Positions 10,494-19,369 of a stretch of DNA of 64,000 bases are shown here, piece by piece (positions within the stretch are counted from its first letter, which is position 1; each line of letters opens with the position of its first letter). A model generated the notes under the pieces. It ran no database searches, was not told the origin of the DNA, and saw only the letters and a list, made by a program, of their open reading frames with translations. This stretch comes from Marinobacter panjinensis (GTDB taxonomy: Bacteria; Pseudomonadota; Gammaproteobacteria; Pseudomonadales; Oleiphilaceae). The position numbers and the translations under genes were made by a program. The stretch covers positions 682,001 through 746,000 of the forward strand of contig NZ_SZYH01000001.1 in NCBI RefSeq assembly GCF_005298175.1, read 5' to 3'.

Positions 10494-10527
10494 AAGAGCC
10501 ACCCCTATGGGTTGGCTCTTTTTTTAT
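10494..10527 (+). terminator. Rho-independent terminator after the LuxR gene
   Basis: AGAGCCA-CCC and GGG-TTGGCTCT form a stem around a short loop, followed by seven Ts (about 10519-10525). It ends the 260-base region after the regulator gene and overlaps the dinG stop codon, so it may also act for dinG. The region before it holds a small GAAA-capped hairpin (CTGAGG/CCTCGG, near 10397-10412) and no credible gene. Confidence 0.85.
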
Positions 10528-12713
10528 GGTTCGATAATACGCCGGAAAGGCGGCAGAGCATCCAGCAGCAACTGCCCGTAACGGCGGGCGATGATGCGGC
10601 GATCCAGTATGGTGACCCGACCCGTGTCGGACTCGGTCCGCAACAGGCGCCCAACCGCCTGGACCAGTTTGATGGACGCATCAGGCACGGTGATTTCCAT
10701 AAACGGATTGCCGCCCCGGTGGGTCACCCATTCCGCCAGGCTGGCCTCGATGGGGTCATCCGGCACCGAGAACGGCAGCCGCGTAATCACCACGTGGCTC
10801 AGGTATTTGCCTGGCAGGTCGATGCCCTCGGCAAAGCTGGCAACGCCGAACAGAACGCTGGGCAGCCCCTCGTCCACACGACTGCAGTGGCGGCGCAGAA
10901 CCTCCCCTTTCGCCATGTCGTCCTGGGTAGTGATCAGCTCCGGGTATTCCGGTGCCAGAGCGTCCCGGACCAGTTTCATCTGTTTGCGTGAAGTAAACAG
11001 CACCAGGGTTGCCTTCTCACCGGCCCAAAGGTTAGGCAGCCGCGACACCACCTGATCGGTAAAGCTGTCGTCGGTGGGCATGGCGGTCATGGCCGGCACT
11101 TCCACCGTTGCCATTTCGCCATAGCGGAATGAGCTGGGCACCACCACAAAGCGGCTGGTTTCCGGCAGGCCGGCCCGGGCCTTCAGTCGGTCGAACCGGC
11201 CCAGGGCCGTCAGGGTCGCACTGGTCAGCACCGCCCCATAGGCTCGGGACCAGAGTCTGGAATACAACAGGTTATCCGCCAGTACCGGACTGCTGTAGAG
11301 GGTGATGTCTTCTGCGTGCTCCCAGCGTTGCCGCACCGCCCAGCGGGCCGCAGGTGGGCCGGAACGCTTCGTTTGCCTTGCGGCATCGTCTTCGCTCTTT
11401 TCCGGATCTTCGGCCGGCTGTCCGGGATTATCGCTCCAGGCCGCCCACAACCGTAGCTGATCCTCTGCACGGCTATGGAAGGAGCCAATCACCGGATACC
11501 AGGACTCCGCCGTGTCCCGGTCTACATCGCTGGCCTTGCGCTCGTCAAAGGCCGTCTGTAGTTCATCCACCATTGCGCCAAGCTGACGCGTGAGCGTTGC
11601 CGTGGCTATACGGGCTTCCACCGCCAGTTCCGCCAGTGTCTCAGGCAATGCGCCTTCGGGGTATCGCCACTGGGCAGACCGGCGTTCTTCGTTGAACTCC
11701 CACCCGGTGTTCTGCTCTGCTTCCTCGTAGACCTTCGCAAGGGTGACATCCAGCTCCCGGGAGGCGGAGCTGATTCGGTCGATGGTTTTTGCCGCCTGGG
11801 TTCCGGGCGTCAGGAACGGCTGCATCTTGCCCAGGGCCTGGGACAATTGCTTGAGCCACTGGCGTGTGGAGTAAAGCGGCACCGACGCTGCAAAGTGGTT
11901 GAGCGCCTTGTCCGGCAGGTGATGGGCCTCGTCGAAAATAAACAGGGCGTTCTCCGGCTCCGGCAGAATGGCGCCACCGCCAAGGGCCAGATCCGCCAGC
12001 ACCAGATCGTGGTTGGCCACCACAATATCGGCGTCATCCAGATCCTTACGGGCGTCGAAGAAGGCGCAGCTGTCGAAATAACTGCAGTGGCGATTGGTGC
12101 ACTGGCGGTGGTCGGTGGTGACCTGGCGCCAGACATCATCGGGGATCTGGTCCGGCCAGTGGTCGCGGTCACCGTCCCACTTGCGGGAACCGTAGCTGGC
12201 CAGCATGTCCTCGAAGAACGCCCGGGTACCGGGCTCTTCCTTGCCGGGACCGTCCAGCAGGAACAGCGGCATGGTATCGCTGTCGCCGTTGCCCTCGTCG
12301 TGCAGGCGCGCTTCCAGGCGGGACATGCACAGGTAGCGGCCACGGCCCTTGGCCAGGGTCCAGGTGAAATCCTGTTTGCTGTGCTTCTTCAGGTCCGGCA
12401 GGTCCTTGTGCACAATCTGGTCCTGCAGGGCCACGGTTGCGGTGGAGATCACCAAGGTTTTGCCCAGCGCCCGGGCGACGGGAATGGCGGCAATCAGGTA
12501 GGCCAGGGTTTTGCCGGTACCGGTACCCGCCTCCACCACACAGGCGCCCGCCGGTGACGTACGCTGGCCGTCATTCTCGGTGATATCACCCATGTAGCGC
12601 GCGATCTCGGCAATCATCAGACGCTGGCCGTAGCGCGCGCGTATGTCCTTGCCGGCCAGCACGTCGCGATAGGTCTGCTGAATCTGCTGTTTGACGTCCT
12701 CGGAAAGTGCCAT
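10524..12713 (-). CDS. dinG: ATP-dependent DNA helicase DinG
   Basis: DinG is a superfamily 2 XPD-like 5'-3' helicase that unwinds R-loops and forked DNA. Walker A is AGTGTGKT (about residues 62-69) and the DEAH box is at 261-264. Four cysteines (129, 205, 210, 216) sit between them at the usual positions for the 4Fe-4S cluster, and VVANHDL follows. The C-terminal helicase motifs include VLTSATL and QAVGRLLRTESDTGRVTILDRR. The 729-residue length is normal for the family. The start codon overlaps the stop of the gspB-like gene upstream by one base, so the two may be cotranscribed. Confidence 0.95.
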   Translation of the reverse strand: MALSEDVKQQIQQTYRDVLAGKDIRARYGQRLMIAEIARYMGDITENDGQRTSPAGACVVEAGTGTGKTLAYLIAAIPVARALGKTLVISTATVALQDQIVHKDLPDLKKHSKQDFTWTLAKGRGRYLCMSRLEARLHDEGNGDSDTMPLFLLDGPGKEEPGTRAFFEDMLASYGSRKWDGDRDHWPDQIPDDVWRQVTTDHRQCTNRHCSYFDSCAFFDARKDLDDADIVVANHDLVLADLALGGGAILPEPENALFIFDEAHHLPDKALNHFAASVPLYSTRQWLKQLSQALGKMQPFLTPGTQAAKTIDRISSASRELDVTLAKVYEEAEQNTGWEFNEERRSAQWRYPEGALPETLAELAVEARIATATLTRQLGAMVDELQTAFDERKASDVDRDTAESWYPVIGSFHSRAEDQLRLWAAWSDNPGQPAEDPEKSEDDAARQTKRSGPPAARWAVRQRWEHAEDITLYSSPVLADNLLYSRLWSRAYGAVLTSATLTALGRFDRLKARAGLPETSRFVVVPSSFRYGEMATVEVPAMTAMPTDDSFTDQVVSRLPNLWAGEKATLVLFTSRKQMKLVRDALAPEYPELITTQDDMAKGEVLRRHCSRVDEGLPSVLFGVASFAEGIDLPGKYLSHVVITRLPFSVPDDPIEASLAEWVTHRGGNPFMEITVPDASIKLVQAVGRLLRTESDTGRVTILDRRIIARRYGQLLLDALPPFRRIIEP

Positions 12714-13459
12714 TACTTGGGGCTCACCCAGTTCCGCACAACGCCCACGCGGAATCGACGGCCATCCATGCTCAGCTCAACACCTTCCTCGGTAATTCGC
12801 TCAACGGTAATGCCGGAGAACGACTCCCCGGGTCGCAGGTAATTGTCATTGATCATCACCCGTCTGGAGGATGGCTCGGACGCATAGATATGACTGTTGA
12901 AAATCAGGTCAGGTACCCTTTTCTGGAATGACAATGGAAGCTCTACAAGGTGTGGAGTGCGTTCTGCTGGCGCATCGCTGTCGGCCCTGTTGGACGGATT
13001 AACGGCCCTGGGTTCACGGGGTGTCGGCACGATAACCGTGGGCCGCTCGCGGCTCGCTTCTTCAACCGGAGCCTCCGTTACTTTGGGGACGGGTATCTCG
13101 ATGGCATTGTCCAGCGTATCAGCTCGCCTCGTCGATGTCGTCGCGGGTGAAGACGAAAGCTCCGGCTCGGCTTTAACCGGCTCCTGTTCAGACGCAACCG
13201 GCTCGGCTTCTGCGCGGGACGTGGCAGTCTTTTCAGAGGTACCGGCAGGCTCCTGTATCGCGGTTACGGAGGCCCGGGGCCAGAACGCCCAGGCCAGAAT
13301 GACAGCGTTAAGCACAAGACCAAGGGCAACCCACACCATTACCGGTACGGATTTTCTCTTGGGTTTGTGGATCATCTGGACCTGTTGGCCCAGATCCGGC
13401 ACCCGGCCCTGACGGCGTTCCGTCTCCGACTTTCTCAATGCATCAAGAATATAGGACAT
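12713..13459 (-). CDS. General secretion pathway protein B-like (GspB/ExeB)
   Basis: The 248-residue protein opens with MSYILDALRKSETERRQGR, the signature of GspB/ExeB proteins. A single membrane segment follows (about residues 37-58), then a Pro/Glu/Ala-rich periplasmic linker. The C-terminal globular domain (about 175-248) contains LIFNSHIYASEPSSRRVMIN. In Aeromonas, ExeB acts with ExeA to place the type II secretin in the peptidoglycan. The start at 13459 is one base after the stop codon of the upstream exeA-like gene, which indicates coupled translation. No type II secretion operon is visible here. Confidence 0.85.
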   Translation of the reverse strand: MSYILDALRKSETERRQGRVPDLGQQVQMIHKPKRKSVPVMVWVALGLVLNAVILAWAFWPRASVTAIQEPAGTSEKTATSRAEAEPVASEQEPVKAEPELSSSPATTSTRRADTLDNAIEIPVPKVTEAPVEEASRERPTVIVPTPREPRAVNPSNRADSDAPAERTPHLVELPLSFQKRVPDLIFNSHIYASEPSSRRVMINDNYLRPGESFSGITVERITEEGVELSMDGRRFRVGVVRNWVSPK

Positions 13460-13460
13460 G

Positions 13461-15206
13461 TCAGTTAACCATCCCCCCCGAACTGAGCCGGGGACCATCG
13501 GATTCCAGGTCATTATTCATCTGGATGATGGTCATGGCACCGGCAATGCCGTCCACCGTCAGGCCTTTCTGCCCCTGGTACCAGCGAATTTGCTCTTCCT
13601 TGGGCATTCGGTTTACGCGATTTTCCTCTTCACGGGAACCGGAATAACGGCTGGCCAGCTCCATCATCCGCGAGCCCATCCATATCTGCTCTGAAATGTC
13701 GTCGTTAGCGCCGTCCCCGCTCTGCTGAATATGGGACGGCGCTTCCCACAACACCGTGAACTCGCCGAACCAATAGGGCTCCAGGCTGGAAAAGCTTACT
13801 TCCCGCTGGCCATCCGGAAGCTCAATGGTGGCACGGTTCTTATCGAGGCCACTCAGTACTGCGTAACGGCTGTCACCGTCACCATTGCGAAGTTGCAAAA
13901 TGGCAGGCCGGTTCAGGTATTCCAGGCTCCTGCGCGAGCCCCGGTTCTCAAGGCAGCGCAGGCCCTCCTCCTCGGCATAACGACAGGCCACCGGATTGTC
14001 GGCGGTGCTGTATTCCCTTCCCCACACACTGAACAACTCCCGGAAGGCTGCTGGCAGAGACAGCGTGTTCGCGGGAAACTCAAAGCCTGGTAGAGGATCC
14101 TCCGCTGGTATTTCCCGCTCTGGGGAAGGCCCTGTTGAGAGCTCCGGTAATGGTTCCTCTGATGGCTCTTGCATAGGTTCCGCTGATGGCTCTTGCATAA
14201 GCTCCGCTAACGGCTCCACACGCTCAATGGTGCCGGACAGGACGTCGCTGTCTGCTCCGGCGGACGCGTCGGGGGTCATCCAGCCGGCCCCTGGCAAACG
14301 GTCCAGCGCCCAGGCGGTCATGATAACGGCGATCACCAGGCTGGCCGCCACCAGCAAAATGTCGGGTATGCCGGAAAACACGCCAGAACCTCGGCGGGCC
14401 CGGTTGCCGTTCACTTCACGGGCTGCGGTGCGTATATGGCCAGCACTGATCTGGTGCTCGCCTTCCGCATAAGCCCCCAGTAATGCCCGATCGCTGATCA
14501 GGTTGATCAGCCGGGGCACTCCGTGGCTGGCTCGGTACAACGCCCGCGTTGCCCCATCGGTGAAGATCTCACCGCGAAGGCCGGCAACACTGAGCCGGTA
14601 GCGCAAGTAGGCTTCTATCTCCTCACGGCCCAGAGCGTCCAGGTGATAACGGGCCGTGACCCGCTGATTCAACTGCCGCAACTCCGGCAACTCCAGAATG
14701 TCCTGCAGTTCCGGCTGGCCCAGCAGTACAATCTGCAACAGCTTTTTCTCAGCGGTTTCCAGGTTGGTCAGCAGGCGCAGTTGCTCCAGTACCTCGGCAG
14801 ACAGGTTCTGGGCTTCGTCGATCATCAGAACCTTGTGACGACCGGCGGCATGGGCCTTGAGCAGATCATCGTTGATCAGCCCCACCAGTTCCTTGATAGA
14901 CGACCCTACCGGGTGGGCGATCTCCAGTTCATCGCAGATGGAGGACAACAACTCACGGGCGGACAACCGTGGGTTCAGGATCAGCGCGATATCCACATGG
15001 CCCGGAACATTCTCGATAAAACAGCGGCTGACCGTGGTCTTGCCGGTGCCAACTTCACCGGTGATCACGATGAAACCGCCCTGCCCCTGTACGCCATACA
15101 TCAGGTGCGCCAGCGCTTCCTTGTGGCGCTCGCTGAGGTACAGGTAGCGGGGATCGGGGGCTATCGAAAACGGGGGTTCCCGAAAACCGAAGAAATCGTA
15201 GTACAT
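13461..15206 (-). CDS. ExeA/GspA-like AAA ATPase with peptidoglycan-binding end
   Basis: The 581-residue protein begins MYYDFFGFREPPFSIAPDPR, typical of ExeA. Walker A is GEVGTGKT (50-57) and Walker B is VLMIDEAQNL (about 126-135). The sensor/lid region continues to about 270. A membrane segment (about 282-304) leads to a Pro/Glu-rich linker with tandem repeats, then a beta domain and a C-terminal putative peptidoglycan-binding motif (WYQGQKGLTVDGIAG). The arrangement fits a cytoplasmic ATPase that remodels the wall for an outer-membrane assembly. It is the first gene of a pair with the gspB-like gene. Confidence 0.85.
   Translation of the reverse strand: MYYDFFGFREPPFSIAPDPRYLYLSERHKEALAHLMYGVQGQGGFIVITGEVGTGKTTVSRCFIENVPGHVDIALILNPRLSARELLSSICDELEIAHPVGSSIKELVGLINDDLLKAHAAGRHKVLMIDEAQNLSAEVLEQLRLLTNLETAEKKLLQIVLLGQPELQDILELPELRQLNQRVTARYHLDALGREEIEAYLRYRLSVAGLRGEIFTDGATRALYRASHGVPRLINLISDRALLGAYAEGEHQISAGHIRTAAREVNGNRARRGSGVFSGIPDILLVAASLVIAVIMTAWALDRLPGAGWMTPDASAGADSDVLSGTIERVEPLAELMQEPSAEPMQEPSEEPLPELSTGPSPEREIPAEDPLPGFEFPANTLSLPAAFRELFSVWGREYSTADNPVACRYAEEEGLRCLENRGSRRSLEYLNRPAILQLRNGDGDSRYAVLSGLDKNRATIELPDGQREVSFSSLEPYWFGEFTVLWEAPSHIQQSGDGANDDISEQIWMGSRMMELASRYSGSREEENRVNRMPKEEQIRWYQGQKGLTVDGIAGAMTIIQMNNDLESDGPRLSSGGMVN
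14152..14199. repeat. Two 24-bp tandem repeat units inside the exeA-like gene
   Basis: Units 14152-14175 and 14176-14199 differ at one base, and a decayed third copy follows. They keep the reading frame and encode an 8-residue Met/Gln/Glu/Pro/Ser-rich unit in the periplasmic linker. This is a spot for length variation by slippage. Confidence 0.85.
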
Positions 15207-15304
15207 GAGTGTCCAGTCAGGTGCTCAGGCGGAGCTTGCGGGAACCGCCAACGGGCTCCCCGGCTATCGCGGTATCATACCGCCCGGCTCCCGGGGCTGT
15301 CATC

Positions 15305-16792
15305 TCATGATGTGCCGGAATCCGCACTGCTTACCAGTCTTAACTCAGCCGTAGAACGGCGCTGTTCCGTTTTCAGCCTGTGAATACAGCGCTCCAGCGT
15401 CTTCGAAATCCGGGCATGGGAGCGGATCATCGAGATCTTCGGCCAGGTTGCCCGTTCTCCCTGCAGTATCATCTCACGCACCCAGACCGGATCGGGATTG
15501 GCCAGCATACGGCGGTAATCCTTCAGACGGTATGATGGTGAAATGGTCACATCACCGGAATACCGCTGCCCCATGATGGTATGCATCTGGCCTGACAGCT
15601 GCCGCAGGATCTCTGGCTGCACCCTTTTGCGCAGATAATCGAAAATGCCCTGGCCATGAAACTGGATTTCCGATTTCAGCAGGTGCACGGGCAGGCTGGC
15701 GAGGCTGACCTTCTCGTCGCGACCACGTCGATTGAGAAACGGCACCACGTGGGGATTGGTCTGGCTGACAACGGTGAAATTCACATCGTACAGGTGCATC
15801 AGCCGTTCAATGGGCAGGTCGCTGACCACAGAACCGTCCACGAATTTCAGACGTGGCATGTATGGCAGGATGTTGCCCTCGATGTCTTTTTTCATCAGCG
15901 GTACCGGCGGGAAAATACCGGGTACTGCCGCACTGGCCAGAACCGCGCTCCAGACCAGCAGGTAGGGAGAGGTGTAACCACACAGCAAGCGGGCTTTTTG
16001 ATGCGCTTGAACCGGCGACACGCTCACATTGATGGAGCGACCGCTCTTCTGGAAGGCTTCCTCGAACGTGTATTCCCCGATGTTGGCCCGCAGGCAGGTT
16101 TTCAGCTGCTCCTGGTCCATCAGGCCGTGGCCACGAATGGCACTGAACAGGCCGCGCCATTTCCAGGCCTTGAGATCATGATTCTCCGGCACCAGCATTT
16201 CCGGTACTTCGGCATCGCTGTGGACACCCAGTATGCCCGCAATAATGGCGCCGATGCTGGAGCCGGCAATCACCTGTGGCAACAGGCCCTTTTCCCAGAG
16301 CGCCTTGATCACCCCGAAATGAAACATACCCAGGGTTGCACCGCCGCTTAATAAAAGCGCTGGCCGGCCATAACTGGTGAGGGTATCGCGGAAGAACTGC
16401 AGCTTGTCGGCAACGGGGAAGCCGGGCACTCGTGTATCGCACAGGAAATCCAGGGACTCACAAACCTGGGTGATGTATTCCTCGATAAGATGCTTGGTAC
16501 CCACATGAGACCGGGTGTACAGAGCGGTGTTGCCCATGTTGCCGAGGTCGTGATGGAGACCTTCCCTCAGAGCACGCTTCAGGCGCTCGAAATCGTTCTG
16601 CTGGCGGTAGCTGCGAAGGTTGCTGAGGCGGTCGTAAATCAGTTCATAGTGGTAAAGGTCAGAGGCAAAGTCCTCTTTCCATTCCACATTGCCTTCCAGA
16701 AAATCCAGTTCCAGAGCTGCTGCCTTCCACACCTCGTAATTGGGCGCCTCCGCCAGCATCTTGCGGAACTTACGGATACGGTCATCGACCAT
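15305..16792 (-). CDS. Patatin-like phospholipase with N-terminal DUF3336
   Basis: The 495-residue protein has an N-terminal DUF3336-type helical region (about residues 1-135) and a patatin domain. Its oxyanion loop is GGATLG (150-155), the nucleophile elbow is GSSIG (177-181, Ser179), and the Asp-Gly of the dyad is at 319-320. It should hydrolyse acyl esters of lipids; homologues include bacterial triglyceride and phospholipid hydrolases. There is no signal peptide, so it is likely cytoplasmic or membrane-peripheral. AGGAGG upstream of the ATG is a strong ribosome-binding site. Confidence 0.88.
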   Translation of the reverse strand: MVDDRIRKFRKMLAEAPNYEVWKAAALELDFLEGNVEWKEDFASDLYHYELIYDRLSNLRSYRQQNDFERLKRALREGLHHDLGNMGNTALYTRSHVGTKHLIEEYITQVCESLDFLCDTRVPGFPVADKLQFFRDTLTSYGRPALLLSGGATLGMFHFGVIKALWEKGLLPQVIAGSSIGAIIAGILGVHSDAEVPEMLVPENHDLKAWKWRGLFSAIRGHGLMDQEQLKTCLRANIGEYTFEEAFQKSGRSINVSVSPVQAHQKARLLCGYTSPYLLVWSAVLASAAVPGIFPPVPLMKKDIEGNILPYMPRLKFVDGSVVSDLPIERLMHLYDVNFTVVSQTNPHVVPFLNRRGRDEKVSLASLPVHLLKSEIQFHGQGIFDYLRKRVQPEILRQLSGQMHTIMGQRYSGDVTISPSYRLKDYRRMLANPDPVWVREMILQGERATWPKISMIRSHARISKTLERCIHRLKTEQRRSTAELRLVSSADSGTS

Positions 16793-16828
16793 CAGGTTAA
16801 CCTCCTTTGTTCCAGCAATTCCCTTCCT

Positions 16829-17620
16829 TCAGAAATCCTCGAGCATCAGATCCTCATCATCGCCGCTGGCAAATGGATCATTCACTGTCCGGCCATCGTT
16901 AATCAGATAGGCACGGCGCTGAAGGTAGGCGTTCCGCACAAATGTATAGTTATCACCAGACATGAAGGCTTCTGCGGGGATCAGGTCGGCACGCTTGTCC
17001 ACAACCTGCAACGCCCTGGCATAGTAGATATCCGGGCTTTCCGCGAGGTCCCGGGCTGAGGGCAATACCAGCATATCTGTGGCGAAACCGCCAAAGTCCC
17101 TGGGACTCGACGGCCCCAACAACGGAAGCATCAGATACGGACCGGATTCCAAGCCCCAGTAGCCCAGTGTCTGACCAAAGTCCTCGGGCCGTTCTGGCAG
17201 TTCAAACTTGGTGGCCACGTCGATGAATCCACCAAGCCCAAAAACGGTGTTGTAGGTAAACCGCCCTGCGGCAACCACCGCCGATTCGCCCTTGAGCTGG
17301 AAGATACTGTTGGCAAAGTTGCGAAGTTCCGTAAGGTTGTTGAAAAAGTTGGTTACCCCACGGTCAGCGAAACCCGGCATAATGTTGCGGTAACCGTTGG
17401 CAACCGGCCTCAGCAACCAGTTATCAATGGTTTCATTGAAACGGTATACCTTGCGGTTCCAGTTCTCGTAGGGATCAACCTCACTGGCCGGGGCACCAAC
17501 TTTCTGACCAGCTATGTCCGGATTGGCAGGCTGGACAGTTTGGGCAGTTGCGCCACCAGCAAACAGGAACAGTGCAAACAAGGCGCCGAATAAAGAGGGC
17601 CGGAAAAAAAATTGTCTCAT
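16829..17620 (-). CDS. mlaA: MlaA/VacJ-family phospholipid-transport protein without lipobox
   Basis: MlaA works in the outer membrane with porins and the Mla system to remove surface phospholipids. The 263-residue protein shows DPYENWNRKVYRFNETIDNWLLRPVA (about 48-73), NFFNNLTELRNF, FGLGGFIDVA and GPYLMLPLLGPSSPRD, all hallmarks of the family. The signal peptide ends at GATAQ and I see no cysteine near the cleavage site, so it is not an obvious lipoprotein, unlike E. coli MlaA. It lies 36 bases upstream of the patatin gene on the same strand, so the two lipid genes may form an operon. Confidence 0.92.
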   Translation of the reverse strand: MRQFFFRPSLFGALFALFLFAGGATAQTVQPANPDIAGQKVGAPASEVDPYENWNRKVYRFNETIDNWLLRPVANGYRNIMPGFADRGVTNFFNNLTELRNFANSIFQLKGESAVVAAGRFTYNTVFGLGGFIDVATKFELPERPEDFGQTLGYWGLESGPYLMLPLLGPSSPRDFGGFATDMLVLPSARDLAESPDIYYARALQVVDKRADLIPAEAFMSGDNYTFVRNAYLQRRAYLINDGRTVNDPFASGDDEDLMLEDF

Positions 17621-17656
17621 TATCAGACCTGAGGTTGTTAAAAAAGGAGCACATCG

Positions 17657-18064
17657 ATGTCAGTACCCGGAAATCTTGTCAGCACCATCTCCATGCCACT
17701 ACGCTGGGGTGATATGGACGCATACGGTCACGCCAACAATACGGTTTTTTTCCGCTTCTTCGAAGAAGCCCGCATTACCTGGTTAGCATCCCTTGAGCTG
17801 GGTGCAGAAAACGACCCCGATGGCCCGATCATTATAAAGACCAGCGCCACCTTTCTGAAGGAGCTTTCGCACCCGGCAACCGTCGCGGTAAGAACATACG
17901 CTGATAAGGCAGGCAATTCCAGCCTCGACACCTATCACATCGTGACCGATATCGAGAGCGGGGAGCTTTACGCGGAAGGCTACGCAAAGATAGTCTGGTT
18001 TGATCGCACCAATCGCAAGTCCATGGCTCTGCCAGACAAACTCAGGGCGCTGGCGGCCGGCTGA
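17657..18064 (+). CDS. Acyl-CoA thioesterase, 4HBT hot-dog family
   Basis: The 135-residue protein has the 4-hydroxybenzoyl-CoA thioesterase signature RWGDMDAYGHANNTVFFRFFEEAR (about residues 16-39) with the catalytic Asp in WGDMD. The single hot-dog fold is complete. It should hydrolyse an acyl-CoA; the chain type is unknown. AAGGAG lies upstream of the ATG at 17657. It is divergent from mlaA and ends tail to tail with the ketoacyl synthase gene. Confidence 0.88.
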   Translation: MSVPGNLVSTISMPLRWGDMDAYGHANNTVFFRFFEEARITWLASLELGAENDPDGPIIIKTSATFLKELSHPATVAVRTYADKAGNSSLDTYHIVTDIESGELYAEGYAKIVWFDRTNRKSMALPDKLRALAAG

Positions 18065-18095
18065 ACCAACCACTACCACCCTTGATGGCTTCACT

Positions 18096-19217
18096 CTATC
18101 GGCGGCGAACCACAACGCTGCCGATGGAGTAGCCGGCACCAAACGAGCAGATGACACCCAGATCGCCAGCGGTAAAATCATCCTTGTGCTTGTGGAAAGC
18201 AATGATGGAACCGGCAGAACTGGTGTTGGCGTATTCGTCCAGAATGACCGGCGCCTCTTCCGTATCCGCATCACGCCCGAGTACCTTGCGGGCAATCAGC
18301 TGATTCATGTTCAGGTTGGCCTGGTGCAGCCACATGCGCTTGAGGTCATCCGGCGCCAGCGACAGGCTGGACAGCTGCTTGAGGATGGTCTCCGCCACCA
18401 GCGGCGATACTTCCTTGAACACCTTCCGGCCCTGCTGGACAAACAGCTTGTCCGGCTTGTTGATCCCGGACTCATCACCCCGGTTCAGGAAACCGAAGTT
18501 ATTGCGGATGTTATTGGAGAACTTCGTCAGCAGGCTGGTTCCCAGTATTTCGAAACCCTGATTTTCAGCTACATCGGCGTCCCGTTCAACCAGGATGGCG
18601 GTGCAGGCATCGCCGAAAATGAAGTGACTGTCGCGGTCGCGGAAATTCAGGTGGCCGGAGCAGATTTCCGGGCTTACCACCAGCACAGCCCTGGCTGTGC
18701 CATTTTCGACAGCATTGACCGCTGCCTGCAGGCCGAAGGTGGCTGAGCTGCAGGCCACATTCATGTCGTAGGCGAAGCCTTCAATGCCAAGGGCATCCTG
18801 AACTTCGACTGAAATGGCCGGGTACGGGCGCTGCATGTTGGAACAGGCAACGATAACGGCATCCACATCAGAGGCAGACTTGCCGGCTTGTTGCAGTGCC
18901 TCGTTGCAGGCTGCAATCGACATCTCACACTGCACCGACGGTTCGTCGTTGCTGCGGTCCGGTATATTGGGGCACATCCGCTCCGGGTCCAGAATGCCTT
19001 CCTTGTCGATGACATGGCGGCGCTTGATGCCCGAGGCTTTCTCGATAAATGCAGAAGAGGAAGGCTGAAGTGGCTCCACATCCCCGCTGGCGATGTCGTC
19101 GGCATGACGGGCATTGTGGAGTTCCACGAAGGCATTGAATGCCTCCACCAGCTCGTCGTTGGTAATGGTTGCTGGCGGTGTGTACAACCCGGTCCCGCTG
19201 ATAACGGCTCTAATCAC
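18096..19217 (-). CDS. Beta-ketoacyl-ACP synthase III family protein (FabH-like)
   Basis: The 373-residue protein is a thiolase-fold condensing enzyme with the FabH triad: Cys156 (VACSSATF), His298 (WLHQAN) and Asn331 (EYANTSSAG). It condenses an acyl-CoA starter with malonyl-ACP. It is longer than housekeeping FabH (about 317 residues) because of an insertion near residues 30-60. In length and motifs it resembles the second FabH-like enzyme of Pseudomonas that feeds medium-chain acyl-CoA into fatty-acid synthesis; that assignment is from memory. The GTG start at 19217 follows a GGGG ribosome-binding site. Confidence 0.85.
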   Translation of the reverse strand: MIRAVISGTGLYTPPATITNDELVEAFNAFVELHNARHADDIASGDVEPLQPSSSAFIEKASGIKRRHVIDKEGILDPERMCPNIPDRSNDEPSVQCEMSIAACNEALQQAGKSASDVDAVIVACSNMQRPYPAISVEVQDALGIEGFAYDMNVACSSATFGLQAAVNAVENGTARAVLVVSPEICSGHLNFRDRDSHFIFGDACTAILVERDADVAENQGFEILGTSLLTKFSNNIRNNFGFLNRGDESGINKPDKLFVQQGRKVFKEVSPLVAETILKQLSSLSLAPDDLKRMWLHQANLNMNQLIARKVLGRDADTEEAPVILDEYANTSSAGSIIAFHKHKDDFTAGDLGVICSFGAGYSIGSVVVRRR

Positions 19218-19231
19218 GCTAACCCCACGTA

Positions 19232-19263
19232 GTAGGTCGGATTAGCCGAAGGCGTAATCCGAC
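19232..19263. repeat. REP-like palindromic element
   Basis: GTCGGATTA-GCC, a GAA loop, then GGC-G-TAATCCGAC make a 12-bp hairpin with one bulged base. The same TCGGATTA...TAATCCGA palindrome is common between genes in many proteobacteria. It sits in the 152-base gap between hrpA and the ketoacyl synthase gene, which is otherwise empty except for a GC-rich imperfect hairpin right after the hrpA stop. Confidence 0.75.
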
Positions 19264-19369
19264 ATAGATATGAATGCACCAATATTGGCCAAATACTAAC
19301 ACAGTCTGACTGTTTTGCTCGCGGCGACCATCGTCTTAGGCCCGGGCAATGTTCAGGCCCGGCGTCATT

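Noticed and set aside
14523..15383. A 286-codon plus-strand frame over the exeA-like gene
   Set aside because: It is antisense to the ATPase domain, which carries complete Walker motifs on the other strand.
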